Shown: piece by piece, positions 58,213 to 64,000 of the stretch | How the letters are laid out: every line of letters begins with the position of its first letter | How positions within the stretch are numbered: position 1 is the first letter of the stretch | Source: Pseudomonas sp. PDM18 | GTDB taxonomy: Bacteria > Pseudomonadota > Gammaproteobacteria > Pseudomonadales > Pseudomonadaceae | Length of the DNA: 64,000 bases | Assembly (NCBI RefSeq): GCF_014852585.1 | Contig: NZ_JACVBX010000001.1 | Span: 558,001-622,000, forward strand | Reading direction: 5' to 3' | The notes under the pieces: generated by a model | The model's database searches: none | The model's input: the letters and a program-made list of their open reading frames with translations, nothing else | What the model was told of the DNA's origin: nothing | Program-made: the position numbers and the translations under genes

Positions 58213-58647
58213 TCAGCTCGGCGGGAACAGCGTGTCCGGGCGGGTCACGTATTCGGTCGCTTCGGCCTCGGTCATCACCCAGATCTGGCTGATCCGGCTG
58301 TCCAAACCCATCTTGATGCCGACGAACTTGCCGGCGATCTTCGGCAGCATGCCGTAGACCATGAAGCGGTTGCTCTCATCACGGATGCGGATGGTGACCG
58401 ACAGCGGATAACTGATGGTCTTCTTGTACAAACCAATGGTGATCACCTGGCGCAGCAAGCTCGGCTTCGGCCGCTTGAGGGTGATCACCGGATACACCGC
58501 GCTGTCGACGAACCCCACCAACATTCCCGAAGGCAGCTCCCGGGCAGCCAGCGCCGGGTTGCTCAGTCCCGCCATCAGGGCGAGTGCGCCGAGCAGCTGA
58601 AGCGTCCAGCGTTGCAGCGAAGCGCGTGAAAGTACTGCTGAAGTCAT
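58213..58647 (-). CDS. Exported hypothetical protein, 144 residues
   Basis: Has a signal peptide (LQLLGALALMAGLSNPALAA) and a beta-rich mature part (GMLVGFVDSAVYPVITLKRPK). No domain recognised. GGGGA precedes the ATG at 58647. It stands alone between minus-strand orphans and the cystine genes. Confidence 0.7.
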   Translation of the reverse strand: MTSAVLSRASLQRWTLQLLGALALMAGLSNPALAARELPSGMLVGFVDSAVYPVITLKRPKPSLLRQVITIGLYKKTISYPLSVTIRIRDESNRFMVYGMLPKIAGKFVGIKMGLDSRISQIWVMTEAEATEYVTRPDTLFPPS

Positions 58648-58903
58648 CGGATTTCCCCGCCCTGGTTTTCCAGTTTTCATTATCTGCCCGGTTAGTTGCC
58701 CGGATCTTGAGCGTGGAGCGTAGCGGTTCGCCACGCCGCTGTCCGCACATTGATTCACAGCCTCTGGAGATTCCCACGGCGAGATGGCGAATCATTGCGC
58801 GACATTCCCGTGCAGGTCGGCGTCACGCGGTCGCCAGCCACATTGCAGCCACCCCTCGCGGGCTCTATCGTGACGCATCCCGCCGTCACTCCGAGAACCA
58901 GCC

Positions 58904-59905
58904 ATGAGCTCTCTTCGCGAAGCCCTCGCCCGATTTTCCCGACTCGACCTGGCCGGCGGCCCGACGCCGCTGGACAAGTTGGAGCGACTGTCCACACACC
59001 TGGGCCGCGAACTCCATGTGAAACGCGACGACACGACACCCTTCGCCCTGGGCGGCAACAAAGTGCGCAAGTTGGAATTCCTCGCCGCGGATGCCCTGAA
59101 GGCCGGCGCCGATACGCTAGTGACCGCCGGCGCGATCCAGTCCAACCATGTCCGCCAGACCGCCGCCGTCGCGGCAAAACTCGGCCTGCGCTGCGTGGCG
59201 TTGCTGGAAAACCCCATCGGCACCGATGACCGCAACTACCTGAGCAACGGCAACCGCCTCCTGCTGGACCTGTTCGGCACCGAGGTCGAACTCGTGTCCA
59301 ACCTCGATACCGCAGACGAGTTGCTGGCCCAGACCGGCGAACGCCTGCGCCGCGTGGGCCGCAAGCCCTACATCGTGCCCATTGGCGGCTCGAACGCGCT
59401 GGGCGCCTTGGGCTACGTGCGTGCCGGACTGGAACTGGCGCAGCAGATTCACGGCAGCGGCCAGGAGTTCTCGGCCGTGGTGCTCGCCTCCGGCAGCGCC
59501 GGTACCCATGCAGGCCTGGCGATCGCCCTGGCCGATACCCTGCCGGAACTGGACGTGATCGGCGTGACCGTCTCGCGGACAGACGCGGCACAACGGCCGA
59601 AGGTCGAAGGGCTGGTTGAGCGCACGTTGGAGCTGCTCGGCCACGACGCGCGGCCCCTGCCGAAAGTGCAACTGTGGGACGAATATTTTTCCCCGCGCTA
59701 TGGCGAACCCAATGCCGGCACGCTGGAGGCCGTGCGCCTGCTGGCAAGCCAGGAAGGCCTGCTGCTGGACCCGGTGTACACCGGCAAGGCCATGGCCGGA
59801 TTGCTTGATGGCATCCGCCGTGATCGCTTCGCTAAACCCGGGCCTATCCTGTTCCTGCACACCGGCGGCTCACCGGCACTATTCGCCTATCATTCGGCGA
59901 AGTAA
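58904..59905 (+). CDS. dcyD: D-cysteine desulfhydrase DcyD
   Basis: PLP enzyme that splits D-cysteine to pyruvate, ammonia and sulfide. The PLP lysine is in [14 protein letters not shown] (about Lys53), and the phosphate-binding loop is [11 protein letters not shown]. Length is 333 residues, in the ACC-deaminase-like fold. The following genes encode a cystine importer, which fits a D/L-cysteine and sulfur uptake role; a 120-base gap with an inverted repeat lies between. Confidence 0.9.
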   Translation: MSSLREALARFSRLDLAGGPTPLDKLERLSTHLGRELHVKRDDTTPFALGGNKVRKLEFLAADALKAGADTLVTAGAIQSNHVRQTAAVAAKLGLRCVALLENPIGTDDRNYLSNGNRLLLDLFGTEVELVSNLDTADELLAQTGERLRRVGRKPYIVPIGGSNALGALGYVRAGLELAQQIHGSGQEFSAVVLASGSAGTHAGLAIALADTLPELDVIGVTVSRTDAAQRPKVEGLVERTLELLGHDARPLPKVQLWDEYFSPRYGEPNAGTLEAVRLLASQEGLLLDPVYTGKAMAGLLDGIRRDRFAKPGPILFLHTGGSPALFAYHSAK

Positions 59906-59907
59906 CC

Positions 59908-59934
59908 TACATACCATTCAGAACTAGGTATGTA
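59908..59934. promoter_or_regulatory. Inverted repeat between dcyD and the cystine importer
   Basis: TACATACC (59908-59915) and GGTATGTA (59927-59934) are perfect complements around an 11-base spacer, immediately after the dcyD stop and followed by an AT-rich run. It could be a weak dcyD terminator or an operator of a regulator of the LysR type (T-N11-A) such as CysB. I cannot choose. Confidence 0.5.
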
Positions 59935-60025
59935 ATTTTTTATTATTTTATTGCATAACGATTCCAGCCCTATAGTCGCCACGCGTTGACTAACCTGCTA
60001 ACAAACACCAATAACGGGGACCACC

Positions 60026-60826
60026 ATGACCTTCTCCGCACTGCGACGTCATTTCCTGCTTGCCAGCCTGACTCTCACCCTCGGCGCCGGCCTCTTCGGC
60101 CAGGCCCAGGCCGCCGACGACCTGCTCGCCCAGATCAAGTCCAAGGGAGAAGTCCGCGTCGGGCTCGAAGGCACCTACCCGCCCTTCAGCTTCCAGGACG
60201 AAAACGGCAAGCTAGCCGGCTTTGAAGTGGACTTCTCTGAGCTGATCGCAAAGGAGCTGGGCGTCACCGCCAAGCTGCAGCCGACCAAGTGGGACGGCAT
60301 CCTGGCCGCGCTGGAGTCCAAGCGCCTGGACCTGGTGATCAACCAGGTAACCATCTCCGAGGAGCGCAAGAAGAAGTACGACTTCTCCGACGCCTACACC
60401 GTCTCCGGCATCCAGGCGCTAGTGCGCAAGGGCGACGAAGGCAAATACGACGCGCCGGAGAAACTGGCAGGCGTAAAAGTCGGCGTGGGCCTGGGCACCA
60501 ACTACGAACAGTGGCTGCGCGAACACGTGCCGCAGGCTGACGTGCGTACCTACGAAGACGACCCGACCAAGTTCCAGGACCTGCGCAGCGGCCGCATCGA
60601 CGTGATCCTGGTGGACCGCCTGGCCGCCTTCGACATGGTCAACAAGACCAAGGGCGCCATGGCCCTGACCGGCGCGCCCTTCGCTCGCCAGGAAGCCGGC
60701 ATCGCCCTGCGCAAAGGCAACCCGGAACTCCTCGCAGCACTGAACAAGACCATCGAGAAATTCAGGACCGATGGCACGCTGAAAAAACTCTCGGAGAAAT
60801 GGTTCCAGGCTGACGTCACCCAATGA
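60026..60826 (+). CDS. tcyJ: Cystine ABC transporter substrate-binding protein TcyJ
   Basis: A 266-residue periplasmic solute-binding protein of family 3. A signal peptide (LTLGAGLFGQAQAA) precedes GEVRVGLEGTYPPFSFQDENGKLAGFEVDFSELIAKELG (in parts), and the arginine-binding core RLDLVINQVTISEERKKKYDFS. Fits FliY/TcyJ, which binds cystine and also diaminopimelate. First gene of a three-gene transporter. Confidence 0.9.
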   Translation: MTFSALRRHFLLASLTLTLGAGLFGQAQAADDLLAQIKSKGEVRVGLEGTYPPFSFQDENGKLAGFEVDFSELIAKELGVTAKLQPTKWDGILAALESKRLDLVINQVTISEERKKKYDFSDAYTVSGIQALVRKGDEGKYDAPEKLAGVKVGVGLGTNYEQWLREHVPQADVRTYEDDPTKFQDLRSGRIDVILVDRLAAFDMVNKTKGAMALTGAPFARQEAGIALRKGNPELLAALNKTIEKFRTDGTLKKLSEKWFQADVTQ

Positions 60827-61497
60827 TCGAAGAAAGCCTGCAGCTAGCGCTGGATTCCGCGCCCTTCCTGCTCAAGGGCGCGGTCTTTACGGTAGTCCTC
60901 AGCGTTGGCGGCATGTTCTTCGGACTGCTGCTCGGATTCGTACTGGCGCTGATGCGCCTGTACGGATTCACTCCCGTACGCTGGATCGCGCGCATCTACG
61001 TGTCGTTCTTCCGCGGCACGCCGTTGCTGGTCCAGCTCTTCATGATCTATTACGGCTTGCCCCAAGCCGGCATCGAACTCGACCCGCTGCCAGCGGCGCT
61101 GATCGGCTTCTCGCTGAACATGGCCGCCTATGTCTGCGAAATCCTCCGCGCCGCCATCGGCTCCATCGACAAGGGCCAATGGGAAGCAGCCGCCAGCATC
61201 GGCATGACCCGCGCCGAGACCCTGCGCCGGGTGATCCTGCCACAGGCCGCGCGCACTGCCCTGCCGCCGCTGGGCAACAGCTTCATCTCGCTGGTCAAGG
61301 ACACTGCCCTGGCCGCCACCATCCAGGTCCCGGAACTGTTCCGCCAGGCTCAGTTGATCACTGCGCGCACCTTCGAGGTCTTCACCATGTACCTCGCGGC
61401 GGCGCTGATCTACTGGATCCTTGCGAGCATCCTGTCGCACCTGCAGAACCGCCTGGAAGACCGGGTCAACCGTCATGACCAGGAGCACGACGCATGA
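60823..61497 (+). CDS. tcyL: Cystine ABC transporter permease TcyL
   Basis: A 224-residue integral membrane protein of the HisMQ permease family with about five helices. The EAA loop EAAASIGMTRAETLRRVILPQAARTALPP (in part) contacts the ATPase. Starts inside the tcyJ stop (ATGA). Confidence 0.91.
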   Translation: MIEESLQLALDSAPFLLKGAVFTVVLSVGGMFFGLLLGFVLALMRLYGFTPVRWIARIYVSFFRGTPLLVQLFMIYYGLPQAGIELDPLPAALIGFSLNMAAYVCEILRAAIGSIDKGQWEAAASIGMTRAETLRRVILPQAARTALPPLGNSFISLVKDTALAATIQVPELFRQAQLITARTFEVFTMYLAAALIYWILASILSHLQNRLEDRVNRHDQEHDA

Positions 61498-62261
61498 TCG
61501 AAGTACGCCAGCTGACCAAGCAGTTCCGCGGCCAGGAGGTGCTCAAGGGCATCGACCTGACCGTCGAGCCTGGCGAAGTGGTCGCGATCATCGGCCCCAG
61601 TGGCTCGGGCAAAACTACCCTGCTGCGCTGCCTGAACCTGCTGGAAGTGCCCAACGGCGGGACCATCCAGGTCGGCGACATCCTCATCGACGCGTCCAAG
61701 CCGCTAAGCGGCCAACAGGGGCTGATCCGCAAGCTGCGCCAGCATGTGGGCTTCGTCTTCCAGAACTTCAACCTGTTCCCCCACCGCACCGCGCTGGAGA
61801 ACGTGGTGGAAGGCCCAATCATCGTGAAGAAGGAGCCACGCGCCCAGGCCATCGAGCGCGCCCGCCAATTGCTGGCGAAGGTCGGGCTGGCCGGCAAGGA
61901 AGAGTCGTACCCCAAGCGTCTCTCCGGCGGCCAGCAACAGCGTGTCGCCATCGCCCGCGCGCTGGCCATGCAGCCGGACGTAATCCTGTTCGATGAGCCC
62001 ACCTCGGCGCTGGACCCGGAACTGGTCGGTGAAGTCCTGTCGACCATCCGCGGCCTAGCCCAGGAAAAGCGCACCATGGTCATCGTCACCCACGAGATGA
62101 GCTTCGCCCGCGACGTCGCTAACCGGGCGATCTTCATCGACAAGGGCGTGATTGTCGAACAGGGCGACGCCAAGGCGCTGTTCGCTCACCCAAAGGAAGA
62201 ACGCACCCGCCAGTTCCTCAGCAAGTTCCTCAATCAGGGCGAGAAGCGCGCGGCCGAATAG
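61494..62261 (+). CDS. tcyN: Cystine ABC transporter ATPase TcyN
   Basis: A 255-residue ATPase. Walker A is IGPSGSGKTTLL, signature LSGGQQQRVAIARALAMQP, Walker B LFDEPTSALDP, with the polar amino acid transporter FQNFNLFPHRTALENV region. Starts inside the tcyL stop (ATGA). One operon with tcyJ and tcyL. Confidence 0.93.
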   Translation: MIEVRQLTKQFRGQEVLKGIDLTVEPGEVVAIIGPSGSGKTTLLRCLNLLEVPNGGTIQVGDILIDASKPLSGQQGLIRKLRQHVGFVFQNFNLFPHRTALENVVEGPIIVKKEPRAQAIERARQLLAKVGLAGKEESYPKRLSGGQQQRVAIARALAMQPDVILFDEPTSALDPELVGEVLSTIRGLAQEKRTMVIVTHEMSFARDVANRAIFIDKGVIVEQGDAKALFAHPKEERTRQFLSKFLNQGEKRAAE

Positions 62262-62278
62262 AATCGAATTATTCGATT
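62262..62278. promoter_or_regulatory. Palindrome after tcyN
   Basis: AATCGAAT-T-ATTCGATT is a perfect inverted repeat (8+1+8) directly after the tcyN stop and 109 bases upstream of the pirin gene. AT-rich, so a poor terminator; it may be an operator of the pirin gene. Confidence 0.45.
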
Positions 62279-62387
62279 TATATCTGCCGATATTTGCGCT
62301 TTTTTATCGATCACCCGCGAGAGAAGATAGCCCCATGAACCGCGCGGACTGGCCCACCGGCCAGCCGCGCCCCATGAGGACTAAGTC

Positions 62388-63086
62388 ATGATCGAACGCA
62401 GACCCTTCCAGCAACTCGGCGGCGCCAACCATGGCTGGCTCAACGCCAAGCACCACTTCTCCTTCGCCGAGTACTACGACCCCGAGCGTATGGACTGGGG
62501 CAACCTCCGCGTCTGGAACGATGACGAAATCGCCGCCGGCACCGGCTTCCCGCCGCACCCGCACCGCGAGATGGAAATCATCACCTACGTCCGCCAGGGT
62601 GCGATCACCCACCAGGACAGCTTGGGCAACAAGGGCCGTACCGAAGCGGGCGACGTGCAGGTAATGAGTGCAGGCTCGGGCATCGTGCATTCCGAGTACA
62701 ACCTGGAGAAGGATGTCACTAAGATCTTCCAGATCTGGATCATCCCCTCGGTACGCGGCGGCACGCCGTCCTGGGGCGCCAAGCCCTTCCCGAAGGGCGA
62801 CCGCGCCGGGCGCTTCGTGACCCTGGCCAGCGGCTATGAGAACGACGTCGACGCCCTGCGCATCCGCGCGGAAGGTCGCCTGGTCGCCGCCACCCTGAAG
62901 GCAGGCCAGAGTGCCGAGTACGAACTGGGCAACGGTCGCCGCGCCTATCTGGTACCGGCAACCGGCAAGGTCGAGGTCAACGGCATCGAACTGCTGGCCC
63001 GCGACGGTGCCGCCATCACCGACGAGACCGTAGTGAAAGTCACGGCGCTGGAAGACAGCGAAGTGATCCTGGTCGACGTAGCCTGA
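62388..63086 (+). CDS. Pirin family protein
   Basis: A 232-residue bicupin of the pirin family. Metal ligands are visible in GFPPHPHREMEI (two His) and TEAGDVQVMSAGSGIVHSE (His near the end). Pirins are described as quercetinases or transcription cofactors; no choice can be made here. AGGAC lies upstream of the ATG. It stands alone and ends in a good bidirectional terminator. Confidence 0.9.
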   Translation: MIERRPFQQLGGANHGWLNAKHHFSFAEYYDPERMDWGNLRVWNDDEIAAGTGFPPHPHREMEIITYVRQGAITHQDSLGNKGRTEAGDVQVMSAGSGIVHSEYNLEKDVTKIFQIWIIPSVRGGTPSWGAKPFPKGDRAGRFVTLASGYENDVDALRIRAEGRLVAATLKAGQSAEYELGNGRRAYLVPATGKVEVNGIELLARDGAAITDETVVKVTALEDSEVILVDVA

Positions 63087-63103
63087 TTCAGGCACTAGTA
63101 ACG

Positions 63104-63133
63104 AAAAAGGCACGCCAACTGGCGTGCCTTTTT
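63104..63133. terminator. Bidirectional terminator
   Basis: AAAAAGGCACGCC and GGCGTGCCTTTTT are perfect complements around a 4-base loop, between the pirin gene and the convergent DUF212 gene. Confidence 0.88.
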
Positions 63134-63149
63134 CATGGCAACGGAAAAC

Positions 63150-63569
63150 TCATATCCCGGTTGCCGCAACGCCCCAGGCCACCAGGATACCGACCAGGAT
63201 ACCGGCGGCGATCTCGATTCGAGTGTGTCCCATGCGTTCGCGCAGCGGCTTGTGATCGGTCGCATCCACTGCAAGCATATTGATGGCCGCAGCATGCCGC
63301 CCAACCTGCTGACGCAAGGTATTGGCATCCAGCATCACGATGAACGCCAGCGTCAACGCGACGCCGAATGCCGCTTGATCCAGCCCCTGCTTGAATGCAA
63401 TCAGTGCCGCCATGCTGCAGACGATTGAAGTGTGGTTGCTCGGCAAGCCACCGTAACCGATCAGGCCAAAGGCAGGCGTGCGGGCCCTGATACTGTTGAT
63501 GGCGAACTTGCTGCAGCCAGCGACCAGCCACGCCAGGAATGGCGTCAGTGCGTATGCATAGGTACTCAT
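63150..63569 (-). CDS. Divergent PAP2 family protein (DUF212)
   Basis: A 139-residue membrane protein with the DUF212/YuiD pattern: GYGGLPSNHTSIVCSMAAL near residue 40 (a Ser-x-His core as in PAP2 phosphatases) and DANTLRQQVGRHAAAIN in the middle, then ERMGHTRIEIAAGILVGIL. The start at 63569 overlaps the stop of the upstream UbiA-like gene. The pair UbiA-PAP2 is that of decaprenylphosphoryl-ribose 5-phosphate synthesis and dephosphorylation; function in this organism is inference. Confidence 0.82.
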   Translation of the reverse strand: MSTYAYALTPFLAWLVAGCSKFAINSIRARTPAFGLIGYGGLPSNHTSIVCSMAALIAFKQGLDQAAFGVALTLAFIVMLDANTLRQQVGRHAAAINMLAVDATDHKPLRERMGHTRIEIAAGILVGILVAWGVAATGI

Positions 63570-64000
63570 GCCGGCATCCCCGGCCAAAGTGCCCACATGC
63601 AGACGCCCCCCCAGGCAATGACGGTCAGTAGCAATTGCCAATCCGCCAACAATGCATCGGTAGGCGACTCGCCACCATCCAGTGCTTCAACCACGTACCA
63701 GTAGCGGAATAAACCGAACAGCACCAGAGGGACCGTGATCACAAGATCAGGCTTCGCCGACATCACGAACATGCTGTAGAACAGCAGGGCCCCGGTAGCG
63801 GAGATTTCTGCGTAGCGATCGACCAGCGAGAGAGTGTACTTGCCTAGCACCTCTCGAGCCCCCGCACCGCTCTTGCTCAGCTCCTGGCGACGCTTGACAG
63901 CTGCAAGATAGAGGGCAAGACAAAGCGTGGTGACGAACATCCAGGACGATACCGGGACGCTCAGCGCCACCGCGCCTGCAAATACCCGAAGTACGAATCC
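63566..64000 (-). CDS. UbiA-family prenyltransferase, probable decaprenyl-phosphate phosphoribosyltransferase (C-terminal part)
   Basis: The frame is open to the right edge (GFVLRVFAGAVALSV continues across the last bases), so the gene starts outside the window. The visible C-terminal 144 residues hold four helices and the segment LAAVKRRQELSKSG, typical of this UbiA branch (Rv3806c-like) that transfers phosphoribose to decaprenyl phosphate. The Asp-rich motifs of the N-terminal part are not in the window. Overlaps the DUF212 start by four bases. Confidence 0.65.
   Translation of the reverse strand, partial: GFVLRVFAGAVALSVPVSSWMFVTTLCLALYLAAVKRRQELSKSGAGAREVLGKYTLSLVDRYAEISATGALLFYSMFVMSAKPDLVITVPLVLFGLFRYWYVVEALDGGESPTDALLADWQLLLTVIAWGGVCMWALWPGMPA

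Overview
The window is a chromosomal segment of a high-GC Pseudomonas, most likely from or near the P. aeruginosa group. The basis is gene order and sequence recalled from P. aeruginosa: queC-queE, the tol-pal operon, ruvABC, yebC, aspS, oprD, proS and purMN run in the order of one PAO1 block, and gpx, MFS, MarR, acyl-CoA dehydrogenase and the cob genes follow that of a second block. Pseudomonas-type dispersed REP sequences support this. No rRNA, tRNA, CRISPR array, insertion sequence or integrase was seen.

Bases 1-11.8k are mostly minus-strand housekeeping genes: the start of queC and queE (queuosine), the envelope-constriction operon ybgC-tolQ-tolR-tolA-tolB-pal-cpoB, the Holliday-junction genes ruvC-ruvA-ruvB, yebC and aspS. 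Bases 11.8-30.1k carry an FmdB-type zinc-ribbon protein, a Dps-like protein, a membrane-anchored cold-shock-domain protein, slyX, a HIT protein, the OprD porin, proS, lipoproteins, acylphosphatase, a TlpA-like thioredoxin, a PilZ-like protein, yihY, arsC-wrbA, hda and purM-purN.

Bases 30.1-35.7k hold a DUF2167 protein, a periplasmic glutathione peroxidase, an MFS exporter with an overlapping 40-codon membrane ORF, its MarR regulator (two matching palindromes) and an acyl-CoA dehydrogenase. Bases 35.8-45.5k are a tightly overlapping minus-strand cobalamin operon (cobO-cobB-bluB-cobD-cobC-cobQ, then cobU-cobT-cobC-cobS) read from an adenosylcobalamin riboswitch. Dispersed repeats flank its distal four genes.

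Bases 45.6-49.1k are a four-gene MCE lipid-transport operon (STAS-permease, ATPase, MCE protein, lipoprotein). Bases 49.2-56.5k are the accessory part: a type I restriction-modification operon, hsdM-hsdS-X-hsdR, where X is a 303-residue protein with a PD-(D/E)XK nuclease signature. Next to it, 56.78-56.96k is a strongly self-complementary intergenic segment that may be a structured RNA, upstream of a 101-residue orphan.

Bases 57-64k carry small lipoprotein and exported orphans, a D-cysteine desulfhydrase with a cystine ABC importer, a pirin, and at the edge a DUF212 (divergent PAP2) gene coupled to a UbiA-family prenyltransferase. That pair resembles the start of a decaprenyl-phosphoryl-arabinose pathway. 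The best candidates for something undescribed are the nuclease-like gene inside the hsd operon, the structured segment at 56.8k, and the 40-residue membrane ORF at 31.9k.
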